A stretch of DNA of 64,000 nt, taken from NCBI RefSeq assembly GCF_016522075.1, contig NZ_JAEHFW010000003.1, positions 744,001 to 808,000 on the forward strand. Direction: 5' to 3'. The notes under the pieces are model-generated. The model did no database searches and had not been told where the DNA came from. It was given only the letters and a program-made list of their open reading frames with translations. Position 1 is the stretch's first letter. Each line of letters starts with the position of its first letter. Positions 5,848 through 15,323 of the stretch are shown here, one piece after another. The translations under genes and the position numbers were made by a program. The DNA is from Mucilaginibacter segetis. GTDB taxonomy: Bacteria; Bacteroidota; Bacteroidia; Sphingobacteriales; Sphingobacteriaceae.

Positions 5848-8223
5848 TTAAACCTTCAGTTTCACTATCGGGTTAAACCTTATCGCTCTGGCTATCTGTA
5901 AGCATACCGTTAAAATAACTATAGCTATAGATATGAACAGCGCAATTACAAAAGGAATTATGGATATATTAATCCTATAGGCAAATGTTTCTAACCATTT
6001 GTGCGCAATTATCAATGAAACCGGCCAGGCTATAATATTCGCAATTATAACTATATAGAAAAAGGGTTTGCTTAATACCATCGTCAACTGCTTACCTGTT
6101 GCACCAAATACTTTTCTAATAGCAATCTCTTTAATTCGTAAACGTATGGCGTGTGCTGCAGATGAAAAGAATCCTAATGCGGCTATAAATACAGCCAATG
6201 CCGAAAAAAACGTAAGCACTGTTTGTAATTGCTCCTGCTTTACAAAAAGCTGTCCGTATAATTCATCAAGAAAATGGTAATTAAAATTATCTCCGTCGAG
6301 CGTGTTAATATCCTTCCATTCACGGCTTAAAGTCGCCAGCATGCCCGGTATTGCTTTGTTTTCAGCACTTATCATAATTTGGGTTTTAGATAAGCCGCAA
6401 TTATCGTTCATCAAGTATACCGTTGGCTGAATGTTTCCTTCAAATCCGTATGCTTTAACATCCTTAATCACGCCTATTATTCTGTATTTGCCTCCGCATC
6501 CTTCTATCGTTTCACCGGTAGGTTTCTTTAAAGCCATAAACTTAGCGGCAGTTTCGTTAATTACTGCGTTTGTAGAGTCGCCAGGTATGGGTGATGAAAA
6601 AGCGTGACCTTCGGCAAAATGGATATTTAAAGTTTTAAAATAATCATAGTCCACACTAATAGTATTCATGGAAACCGCTTTATTTTGAATCTCATATTCA
6701 TGTGAAGCGGGCATTATACCACCAGGTACATTTGATGCAACAGTTACATTTTTTACGCCGGGTATAGCTTTTATACGGTTACGCACAGCTTCGAATTTTC
6801 TGGGGTTATTATACAGGCTGAGGTTATCTATATAAACCACTTGCTTAGCCGTAAAACCGGGGTCCTTCGTTTTCATAAAAGTAACCTGCTGATTAATAAC
6901 TATCAGTGTTATGATGAAAACTATAGCAAAGGTGAACTGAAGCGCTGTTATTGAACTTCGAACCCAGGATAGTTTGCCACCTCCGGTAAACTGATTGCTG
7001 CTTAGTACCTCGGTCGGTTTAAAGCCTGCCATTACTAAGGCCGGATAAATTCCCGCTAATAACGTAAGAGAGATTAATGTAAGCAGCAATTGGGATATAA
7101 TACTGACGTTAATACCCGACATTAATAGATTAACCCGCAATAACTGATTGAAATAGGGAAAGCCAATTATTACAATTACAAAGGCGGTGATTAAAGCAAT
7201 AACACATTGAATAAATATTTCCAACAAAAATTGGAAAGCTATCTGCCTTTTTACAATGCCGTTAACCTTTTTAATTCCGACTTCTTTTGAACGTTTATTA
7301 GCTTGAGAAACATACAAATTGGTAAAATTAACGCCTGTTACGATCAGTATAATAATAGCCAGCACCATCAAACTATTTACGATCTGGTTGTTTACATGCG
7401 AACCATAATGCGGTTTTAAATGCAGGTTTTTTAAGGGATCCAAATAGATAGCTGCACCTTGTTGGTTTAAGGCTTCCTTAACTACGGAGTTAGTATCTGC
7501 CAATGCGGCTTCTCTGTATATTTTATCTATTTTTTTTGAAAGCAGATTAACATCCGTATTGGGCCTTACCAGTAAATAAGTTTGATAGATCTGTGTTGCA
7601 TAGCTTTGGTCTTTCCCCGAAGTAATATCATTGGAGAAACCTATACAATCAAAGTTGAAATTGGTATTACCGGGTACGTCAACTACGCCGGCAACTATAA
7701 AGGGCATTCCCGACTTCGACATCATGTTCACTGTTTTATTTATAACATCACCTTGTTTAGGAAACAGGATGTCAGCCGTTTCTTTTGAAAGCAGGGTAGT
7801 GGGAGTAGTACTGTTAGGGTCTAACTTAAAACCTTTGGGTTTAATGCCTAATATTTTGGCGATGGAATAATCGGCACCTACCCATTTTTTGATCAGGAAC
7901 CTTCCTGACGCAGTATAAAACGGGATCTGAAACAGCGCCGTATTCATTCTTCCTGCTTCTTCCACTTCCGGGCACTGACTTTTTATTGCCGCTGCTAACA
8001 GTCCGGGTGTGTAGGGTGATGGACCGTTAGGCATTTCCCGTTCTACTAAATATATGCGGTTAATGTTTTTATTCCATTGATCGTAGCTGGTTTCATGATC
8101 AACGTATAGTGTTACAAATATAAACGCTGCCAAACCCAGTGCTAATCCGGTAATATTTAAAAGATTATACCATTTACCTTTTAGAAAAGAGCGCAATGCA
8201 ATTTTGAGATCCAGTTTATTCAT
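5848..8223 (-). CDS. lone FtsX/MacB-like ABC transporter permease
   Basis: This 791-residue inner-membrane protein has the duplicated architecture of Bacteroidetes MacB-like permeases: one membrane helix (about residues 20-42), a periplasmic core domain, three helices (about 285-405), then the same pattern again. Each half carries the permease signature next to its helices, here EVGIKKVNG and EIAIRKVFGATGKQL. Such permeases usually work with a LolD/MacB-type ATPase in mechanotransmission or efflux rather than pore transport. No ATPase lies next to it, so it must borrow one. It is more divergent than the five paralogues near 29-41 kb: the C-terminus reads NPIVKLKV instead of NPVKSLRSE, and it lacks their upstream element. 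Confidence 0.9.
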   Translation of the reverse strand: MNKLDLKIALRSFLKGKWYNLLNITGLALGLAAFIFVTLYVDHETSYDQWNKNINRIYLVEREMPNGPSPYTPGLLAAAIKSQCPEVEEAGRMNTALFQIPFYTASGRFLIKKWVGADYSIAKILGIKPKGFKLDPNSTTPTTLLSKETADILFPKQGDVINKTVNMMSKSGMPFIVAGVVDVPGNTNFNFDCIGFSNDITSGKDQSYATQIYQTYLLVRPNTDVNLLSKKIDKIYREAALADTNSVVKEALNQQGAAIYLDPLKNLHLKPHYGSHVNNQIVNSLMVLAIIILIVTGVNFTNLYVSQANKRSKEVGIKKVNGIVKRQIAFQFLLEIFIQCVIALITAFVIVIIGFPYFNQLLRVNLLMSGINVSIISQLLLTLISLTLLAGIYPALVMAGFKPTEVLSSNQFTGGGKLSWVRSSITALQFTFAIVFIITLIVINQQVTFMKTKDPGFTAKQVVYIDNLSLYNNPRKFEAVRNRIKAIPGVKNVTVASNVPGGIMPASHEYEIQNKAVSMNTISVDYDYFKTLNIHFAEGHAFSSPIPGDSTNAVINETAAKFMALKKPTGETIEGCGGKYRIIGVIKDVKAYGFEGNIQPTVYLMNDNCGLSKTQIMISAENKAIPGMLATLSREWKDINTLDGDNFNYHFLDELYGQLFVKQEQLQTVLTFFSALAVFIAALGFFSSAAHAIRLRIKEIAIRKVFGATGKQLTMVLSKPFFYIVIIANIIAWPVSLIIAHKWLETFAYRINISIIPFVIALFISIAIVILTVCLQIARAIRFNPIVKLKV

Positions 8224-8386
8224 GCTATTCTTTTTTACTAAAATAGTACAGTTAAAACAACTATTATTATTTAACTCACTTATTTTATACTCAATACTTT
8301 ATTTTGATGGTTATAGCCTAATGTATTATGTCAATTTAATAATTACTCCCTTATAAATCCCTTAAAATAACTATTTTAGGCGGGTT

Positions 8387-9739
8387 ATGAATAAGGAAAC
8401 TAACGGTAAGGTGCATGATCGGAAAAAGATATTTGTTTTGGATACTTCTGTAATCCTTTATGATCACAACGCCTTCGAAAATTTTCAGGAACATGATGTA
8501 GCCATACCCATCCAGGTGCTGGAGGAACTGGATAATATGAAAAGCGGTAATGATACCCGCAATTTTGAGGCTCGCAGTTTTATCAGGCTGATGGATAACA
8601 TGTCCAAAAATCAGTTGATCAACCAGTGGATACCGCTAAACGGCAAAAGCAAGGGTAATTTTAAGGTGATAATGGATGCCAAAAATACCAGTGCAGATGC
8701 CGAGATGGTGTTTGGATCCGAAAAGATCGATCATCGTATTTTAAATGCCGCGCTTGGGGTACAGTTCGAAAACCCCGATAAAAGAGTAATACTGGTATCA
8801 AAAGATATTTGTCTGCGTTTAAAGGCAAAGTCGCTCAACCTGAACGCCGAAGACTATGAAACAGGTAAGGTCAAAAATCTGGAGGAGCTTTACAGTGGTA
8901 AAACCATCCTTAATAAAGTAACTGAAAAACTGCTCGGCAAACTGAATAAAAACGATTCGGTTCCGGCAGATAGTTTTAACATATCCTTTAATACGGGTAA
9001 TCAGTTTTGTATACTAAATAGTAAAAACGGAACCGCATCAGGTTTTTACAATTCCCTAACCGGGCAGGTTGAAAAAGTTACGGAACAGCCAGTGCTGAAT
9101 ATATTTCCACGAAATCTAGAACAGGGATTTGCTATACATGCCCTGATGCACCCGGATATTAAACTGGTAACCATTCAGGGAAATGCAGGTACAGGTAAAA
9201 CCTTACTGGCGCTTGCCAGTGCTTTGGAGCAGCGTAAGCATTACAGACAAATATTTGTTACGCGCCCTATAGTACCCTTAAGTAACAAGGATATTGGCTT
9301 TTTACCGGGAGATGTAAAGTCGAAGATTGATCCGTATATGGCCCCGATATGGGATAACCTTAAATTTATTAAAGATCAGTTTATTGATGACGAAAAAATG
9401 CAGGCTAAAATTGATGAACTGGTCACTAACGAAAAAATATCCATTACACCGCTTGCGTTTATTCGTGGCCGTACACTAAGTAAAATTTTCTTTATTGTTG
9501 ATGAGGCGCAGAATTTAACACCTCATGAGGTAAAAACCATTATATCAAGAGCTGGTGAAAACAGCAAGTTTATTTTTACCGGGGATATTTACCAGATAGA
9601 TACTCCATATCTTGATGCGGAAAGTAATGGTCTGTCTTATTTAATTGATAAAGCAAAGGGGCATCCGCTGTATGCCCATATCACCCTGCAGAAAGGCGAG
9701 AGGAGTGAACTTGCCAATTTAGCTACGGAACTGTTGTAA
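8387..9739 (+). CDS. phoH: PIN-PhoH family ATPase/ribonuclease
   Basis: A 450-residue fusion. The N-terminal PIN domain (about 14-160) shows FVLDTSVIL with Asp19, and VLEELD near 44-49, which are metal-binding positions of PIN nucleases. The C-terminal PhoH ATPase has Walker A GNAGTGKT (265-272, Lys271) and Walker B FFIVDEAQN (368-376). PIN-PhoH proteins (PhoH2/YlaK type) are described as ATP-dependent RNA helicase-ribonucleases; in Bacteroidetes this is the usual PhoH form. The gene is single and convergent with the FUSC gene, with only one base between the two stop codons. Confidence 0.92.
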   Translation: MNKETNGKVHDRKKIFVLDTSVILYDHNAFENFQEHDVAIPIQVLEELDNMKSGNDTRNFEARSFIRLMDNMSKNQLINQWIPLNGKSKGNFKVIMDAKNTSADAEMVFGSEKIDHRILNAALGVQFENPDKRVILVSKDICLRLKAKSLNLNAEDYETGKVKNLEELYSGKTILNKVTEKLLGKLNKNDSVPADSFNISFNTGNQFCILNSKNGTASGFYNSLTGQVEKVTEQPVLNIFPRNLEQGFAIHALMHPDIKLVTIQGNAGTGKTLLALASALEQRKHYRQIFVTRPIVPLSNKDIGFLPGDVKSKIDPYMAPIWDNLKFIKDQFIDDEKMQAKIDELVTNEKISITPLAFIRGRTLSKIFFIVDEAQNLTPHEVKTIISRAGENSKFIFTGDIYQIDTPYLDAESNGLSYLIDKAKGHPLYAHITLQKGERSELANLATELL

Positions 9740-9740
9740 G

Positions 9741-11903
9741 TTATTTCAAAATATCATCGGTAACCTTGGCAATATCCAGAGTTATTTTATTGATAAAGCC
9801 TAATTGTTCATTCAGCAGCATATCATCTGCGGTAATATTGGGGTTCTTAATTTCCGGCATTGAATTTTCACCTTTTTTATATTCTGTTGTGTCATTACTA
9901 CCGGCATCTTCTCCTTTAAACTTGTTCTCGATTTCTTTTAAAACCGCAATACTTTTTTTTATGAGTTTACGGGTGTCAGTATTTGGTTGTTGGGGACCGG
10001 CTTTTATAAGTGCAGACGCAATATTTGCCGTATAAGACGATAAAATATGATTAAGCACAACAAATTTGTGAATATCCTTAATGTTATGCTGTTTGCTTTT
10101 GGGTTCCGATGTCATACGCTCAAATGTGGCGGAAAGGTTGGCGGAATTAACATACACATCTTTACGGGCGAGCTTGTATTCTGTCAGCTCTACAATTTTA
10201 CCCGAAACACTGTCGGAAATTTTCATCAGGTAATTAATATTGGCACTGATCACCGACCTCAGGCTTTCGTTAATTTTCTGGAACTCCCATGTAGGAAATA
10301 ATAAATAACTGGCTGCAAACGCTATGGACGATCCTATAATTGTATCAATTATACGTTCCTGCGCCACATTAAGTAACCCAACTCCTAAAAATTTAAATAA
10401 TATTAAAATATATGGCGTCATAAATATAACGCTGACAATATAATTTAAGCGGATAAAACTATAAGTACCCATCATTAATACCAGCAGAATTATAAATTGC
10501 GCTGTTTTATCAGGGACAAAAGTTAATATCAGTATTCCAATAACGCCACCGCAAATTGTGCCTATAAGTCGCTGGTAATTACGCTGTTTAGATAAACTGA
10601 AACCCGGTTTAAGGATGACTATAATGGTTAACAATACCCAATAACTATGATGGCCCAATGATATGCTTTTCGCAGTGATAAACCCGGCTATACATACTAA
10701 GGCCACGCGTAAAGCGTGTTTGAACGTGCCGGAGCTAAAACTTAGGTTATCAAAAAAAATGTGTGGAGCGTAATCCTGCTGCGGCACAAATCTGGAATAC
10801 TCAACATTTGCATTATTATCTACCAGGTTCACTGACGCTTTGGAATGATAATATTTATAAATATTAGATACTATGCTGCTCATATCTCTGAGGTTTATAA
10901 ATATTTTCATCAATACCAGGTTACCGGCTTCCTTATGGTCAATGCCCGTATCGTCAATCTTTAGTTTTAAATTTTCGAGTCGTGTAGTAAGACTATCCAA
11001 TTTTTCCGGTCTGGTATTAGCTAAAATGCCATAGCCAATATTGTCCAGTTCATCGGCAATATGATTCAATAAGGCAGCTATTTCCTGTAATACCCCTGAA
11101 TCCTTAAATTTTTCACGTATATGCACATAGTCATAGTGTGTGGCCATTATTTGCTCAAACATATCCACCAGGTCAATAAAAGTAAGTACCAGTATTCGAC
11201 TTGCCGGGGTAGATTCTTTTACCATCAGCCTGCTTTTAAAAAGTATTTCCCGCACGGCATCCTGATGATTGCTTACCTGTATCTGTTGTGATACCAGTTT
11301 ACGGTAATTATCATCTAAATTGGTTTCAGGTAAATAGAACGCAGCTCTTATTCTTAAAAAGCGGGATATGTCAGCAATGTTCTCAGCAAGAGTTTGCTGT
11401 GCGGCGCGGTAGGGCCTTATTCTAAAAAATAACAAACTAAAAGCCATGTACCATAATCCGCCGGATAAAATTATAAGGCTTATAACTGGTACCTGAGATG
11501 GTGAAGCTTCTTTATCCATCATCAATATCATTATCAGTAAAGCCGAGGTGCCTATTGATGCAGCGCGATTGCCATAAACCGCCAACATGGAAAAAAGAAA
11601 AGAAAATAGAAATATCTCTGATCCTAAAGTGTAAATATTAAGACGGGCAAAGCCGGTTACCAGCGCAACAACGAATATGCACACATTGCCCACGGCCATG
11701 GCATTGCGTTTGTATAAAATAGGGCCAGGGCCATCAACTATGCCAATACATAATGCACCGAGAGAAATGGTTATACCACGTTCAAAATAACCCAACTCAG
11801 CCATTATAAGGGTAGGCAGCAAAATGCCTATCGTCATGCGCAGCCCGTCAGAAAAATACTGGCTGTAAAAAAAGCTTTTTATTTCCTTTAAATTTATGGT
11901 CAT
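9741..11903 (-). CDS. FUSC family (YccS-like) inner-membrane protein
   Basis: The 720-residue protein has two blocks of hydrophobic helices (about residues 20-160 and 395-530), each followed by a long soluble helical region. This is the layout of the FUSC/YccS-YhfK family, related to aromatic-acid and fusaric-acid exporters and to plant ALMT channels. The second block contains HSYWVLLTIIVILKPGFSL, a recognisable FUSC segment. There is no adaptor or outer-membrane gene next to it, so it is the YccS-like stand-alone type rather than an AaeAB pair. Transport substrate is unknown. Confidence 0.88.
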   Translation of the reverse strand: MTINLKEIKSFFYSQYFSDGLRMTIGILLPTLIMAELGYFERGITISLGALCIGIVDGPGPILYKRNAMAVGNVCIFVVALVTGFARLNIYTLGSEIFLFSFLFSMLAVYGNRAASIGTSALLIMILMMDKEASPSQVPVISLIILSGGLWYMAFSLLFFRIRPYRAAQQTLAENIADISRFLRIRAAFYLPETNLDDNYRKLVSQQIQVSNHQDAVREILFKSRLMVKESTPASRILVLTFIDLVDMFEQIMATHYDYVHIREKFKDSGVLQEIAALLNHIADELDNIGYGILANTRPEKLDSLTTRLENLKLKIDDTGIDHKEAGNLVLMKIFINLRDMSSIVSNIYKYYHSKASVNLVDNNANVEYSRFVPQQDYAPHIFFDNLSFSSGTFKHALRVALVCIAGFITAKSISLGHHSYWVLLTIIVILKPGFSLSKQRNYQRLIGTICGGVIGILILTFVPDKTAQFIILLVLMMGTYSFIRLNYIVSVIFMTPYILILFKFLGVGLLNVAQERIIDTIIGSSIAFAASYLLFPTWEFQKINESLRSVISANINYLMKISDSVSGKIVELTEYKLARKDVYVNSANLSATFERMTSEPKSKQHNIKDIHKFVVLNHILSSYTANIASALIKAGPQQPNTDTRKLIKKSIAVLKEIENKFKGEDAGSNDTTEYKKGENSMPEIKNPNITADDMLLNEQLGFINKITLDIAKVTDDILK

Positions 11904-12103
11904 CAGCCGTTATATATTCCCCTTTTTAAAGCATTGCAAATTTAATAATTAAAACTTGCCATTATTTTATAACAATTTTCGTTTTTAAGGGTATTATTAG
12001 TAATAATTCGCTGTTTTATTCGGCTTAATTAATTTAGTTAGTTAAATTCACGCCAATATTGTTGCGGTAATAATAATTATCATTCTAATTCCTTTTTATA
12101 GTT

Positions 12104-14677
12104 ATGCCAAATTCTTCAAGGCTCAATCAACGAGAAACTACATTTAACTACGAAGTTGTAAAACGATTTGAATTATATAACAGTTTGTTTCAAACCCTGC
12201 CTTTTTATCAGGTAAAGGATACCGGCATACTTCTGCCTTTTTTTAGTTCGCATTGCGACAAAGAAGTGGCTAAACATATAGCGCCAACAAAAATAATTGA
12301 ATCATTTTTTAAAAAATACGTTCCGGATATTGATCATCGTGAGCAGATAAATCGTCTTTTCAGATTTATTCAGTATATAGAAAGGCAGGTAGTTTTATTT
12401 GATGCAATTGAGGATTCCTCGTTCGGCAAGGTAGGTAAAGCAGATGATACCGGAACCTTGCAAAGTTTGGTGCAACAGGCGTCAGCGAGTGAACCGGCCC
12501 GCGCAAACATCAGTAAGAAACTTAATGATTTTTCGCTGAGATTGGTCTTAACCGCACATCCAACGCAATTTTATCCGGGTACGGTATTAGGGATCATGAC
12601 CGACCTGGTTGAAGCTTTAAAAACAAATGACATTACCAATATTGATGTTTTATTGCAGCAATTAGGTAAAACGCCGTTCTTCAATAAAACATCCCCCACA
12701 CCTGTTGACGAGGCCATTAGCCTTGCCTGGTTCTTAGAGAATATTTTTTATCATGCGTTAGCGGCAATACAATCAGATCTGGAGCAGGAGTTCGAGATAG
12801 ATGACAATCACCAGGTATTGGAAATGGGTTTTTGGCCGGGTGGCGACAGAGATGGTAACCCGAACGTTACTACTGATACTACGCGTGAGGTGTCGTCTTT
12901 CCTTCGACAAATAATATTCCGTTGTTATTACCGTGATTTCAGACTTTTTAAACGTAGGATAACTTTTCGCGGATTTGGTGATACTATTACTGATCTGGAG
13001 AAGCTTTTATACGATAATGCCTTTAATCCGCAGGAAAACCCTAAAGATCTGCAACCCGAAATGCTAAGTTTACTGAAAAGCATAAGGGAGACACTGGTCA
13101 ACAACCATGATAGCCTGTTTGTAAATGTAGTAGATAACTTTATACAAAAGGTGCAGCTATTCGGGTCATATTTTGCCACGCTTGATATACGCCAGGACAG
13201 CCGTGTATTACGAAGCGTTTTTGATTACTGTACAAAAAATATTGAAACAGGTGTGCCGGCTGATTATAATAATCAGGATGAGGAGGGCAAAATAAATGCG
13301 TTGCCATTTAACGAAGCTGATTTTGTTTGCCCTGATGACGCAGGAGACATGACTTGTGATACGCTGAACACTATCAGGTTGATGAAACAGATCCAGTATT
13401 CTAACGGAAAAAAAGGCTGTCAGCGTTTTATTATCAGTAACTGCCAACGCGCATCAGATATATTACAGCTTATTGATCTGTTTTTGTGGAGCGGCTGGAA
13501 AAAGGATAGTTTAACTGTTGATTTTATGCCACTTTTCGAGACCGTAAATGATCTTAAACATGCTGCCGGTATAATGGAGCAACTGTACACCCATCCGTTT
13601 TATAAAGAACATTTAAAGAGTCGGAAAAACAAGCAGACCATAATGCTGGGCTTCTCTGATAGTACTAAAGACGGCGGTTATTTAATGGCCAATTGGTCTA
13701 TTTATAAAGCAAAAGCTGAACTTACTGCAATGGCGCGTAAGTATGATATCGATCTGGCATTTTTTGATGGCAGGGGCGGTCCGCCTGCAAGGGGCGGAGG
13801 TAAAACCCATCGTTTTTATGCATCAATGGGTAACGAAATAGCTAACGATCATATCCAACTTACTATACAAGGTCAAACAGTTAGTTCGCAATATGGCTCT
13901 ATTGAAACAGCACGATTTAATACAGAACAATTAATAAATGCGGGCATTATCTCCGCAATCAATCCTAACCATGCTGATAAATTGAATCAGGAAAATAAGG
14001 CTTTAATAACGGATATGGCCGAGGAAAGCTACAAGCTTTTCATGAACCTGCGTGAGCATCCGTTATTTGTTGAGTATCTGGAAACGTTTAGCCCTTTAAA
14101 ACTGTTATCACAAATTAATATCAGCAGCCGTCCAACCAAAAGGAATGCCTCTGCTAAGTTGAAGCTTGAAGACCTCCGTGCCATAAGCTTTGTTACTTCG
14201 TGGAGTCAGCTTAAACAGAGTATCCCTGGCTTTTACGGCGTAGGCACCGCTCTTAAAAAAGTTAAGGATGAGGGTAAATGGGAGCAAGTTAAGGAGCTTT
14301 ATTATGCATCAGGATTTTTAAAAACCATGTTTGATAACTGTATGATGTCCATGTCAAAATCCGATTTCAGAGTAACAGCATATATGGAAAAAGATCCCAA
14401 GTTTGGTGAATTCTGGAAAGGGTTACGAGATGAATTCGAATTAACCAAAGCCATGCTGCTGGAATTGACAGGCAGTAAGGCGATTATGGAAGAATTTCCG
14501 GTTGAGCGCCGTTCCATCGCTATACGCGAAAAGATCGTATTGCCATTGGTAATTATTCAACATTACGCCTTAAATTGCCTTACTCATACTGATGACGAAG
14601 AACTGAAAGGCATTTATAATAAATTAGTTGTTCGTACGGTATATGGTATTGTAAATGCGGGCCGTAATTTAGCTTAG
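12104..14677 (+). CDS. ppc: phosphoenolpyruvate carboxylase
   Basis: It carboxylates PEP to oxaloacetate, refilling the TCA cycle. The 857-residue length fits the family. Conserved sites are LTAHPTQ with catalytic His152, GGDRDGNP (246-253), GFSDSTKDGGYL, and the glycine-rich mobile loop. That loop reads FDGRGGPPARGGGK rather than the FHGRGG..GRGG of the enterobacterial and plant enzymes, a form I associate with Bacteroidetes. The C-terminus ends GRNLA where E. coli ends RNTG. The gene is monocistronic, divergent from the FUSC gene across 200 bp that show no clear promoter boxes. Confidence 0.95.
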   Translation: MPNSSRLNQRETTFNYEVVKRFELYNSLFQTLPFYQVKDTGILLPFFSSHCDKEVAKHIAPTKIIESFFKKYVPDIDHREQINRLFRFIQYIERQVVLFDAIEDSSFGKVGKADDTGTLQSLVQQASASEPARANISKKLNDFSLRLVLTAHPTQFYPGTVLGIMTDLVEALKTNDITNIDVLLQQLGKTPFFNKTSPTPVDEAISLAWFLENIFYHALAAIQSDLEQEFEIDDNHQVLEMGFWPGGDRDGNPNVTTDTTREVSSFLRQIIFRCYYRDFRLFKRRITFRGFGDTITDLEKLLYDNAFNPQENPKDLQPEMLSLLKSIRETLVNNHDSLFVNVVDNFIQKVQLFGSYFATLDIRQDSRVLRSVFDYCTKNIETGVPADYNNQDEEGKINALPFNEADFVCPDDAGDMTCDTLNTIRLMKQIQYSNGKKGCQRFIISNCQRASDILQLIDLFLWSGWKKDSLTVDFMPLFETVNDLKHAAGIMEQLYTHPFYKEHLKSRKNKQTIMLGFSDSTKDGGYLMANWSIYKAKAELTAMARKYDIDLAFFDGRGGPPARGGGKTHRFYASMGNEIANDHIQLTIQGQTVSSQYGSIETARFNTEQLINAGIISAINPNHADKLNQENKALITDMAEESYKLFMNLREHPLFVEYLETFSPLKLLSQINISSRPTKRNASAKLKLEDLRAISFVTSWSQLKQSIPGFYGVGTALKKVKDEGKWEQVKELYYASGFLKTMFDNCMMSMSKSDFRVTAYMEKDPKFGEFWKGLRDEFELTKAMLLELTGSKAIMEEFPVERRSIAIREKIVLPLVIIQHYALNCLTHTDDEELKGIYNKLVVRTVYGIVNAGRNLA

Positions 14678-14786
14678 GTAATTGGAGCATCGGCTGTAAT
14701 CATGTAATTGTAAAATTAATCCGGGTTTTTTTAAACAGGATAGGCTTGTGTTTGTTAAACCAATAACATAAGCTTAACATTTTACG

Positions 14787-15323
14787 ATGAAAAAAATTAT
14801 TTGTATAGCATTAACATTATCGGTCTTATTTTCAGTAGAAGCTTGCCATAATAATTCCAGGCAAGCAAAAAATTATAATAACAAAACATCTGTTGATGGT
14901 GAAGGGCTTACTTTTTTAAAGAACGGCCTGGAAGGTAGTTACGCTGAAATAAAATTATCACAGCTTGCGGAGCAAAATTCACAAAATAGCGAAGTGCTTG
15001 ATTTTGCAAAAATGATGATTACCGATCATAGTGATATCGTTAACGATATGGAACAACTTGCTAAAAAAGAGAATGTAATTACAAGTGACTCTTTGACACT
15101 TGCACATCAGCAAATGATAGATCAGCTAAAAAATAAAACAGGAGCCGATTTTGATAAAACTTATATGCAAACCATGGTGACAGATCACGAAAAAGCTGTT
15201 AAGTTATACGAAAGTGCTACTACAGATAAAAATCATAATATCCAGGATTTTGCTTTAAAAATACTTCCGAAAATTAAGGAGCATTTAACTCAGGCAAATG
15301 ATTTGTGTACAGATTTAAAATAG
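14787..15323 (+). CDS. DUF4142 lipoprotein
   Basis: A 178-residue lipoprotein. The signal peptide ends in VEAC, so Cys20 is the likely lipidation site. The mature part is all-helical and fits DUF4142, a ferritin-like four-helix domain without a proven function, common in soil Bacteroidetes and often linked with stress responses. Typical stretches are FAKMMITDHSDIVNDMEQLA and TMVTDHEKAV. Its last nine bases overlap the end of the convergent DUF763 gene. Confidence 0.88.
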   Translation: MKKIICIALTLSVLFSVEACHNNSRQAKNYNNKTSVDGEGLTFLKNGLEGSYAEIKLSQLAEQNSQNSEVLDFAKMMITDHSDIVNDMEQLAKKENVITSDSLTLAHQQMIDQLKNKTGADFDKTYMQTMVTDHEKAVKLYESATTDKNHNIQDFALKILPKIKEHLTQANDLCTDLK

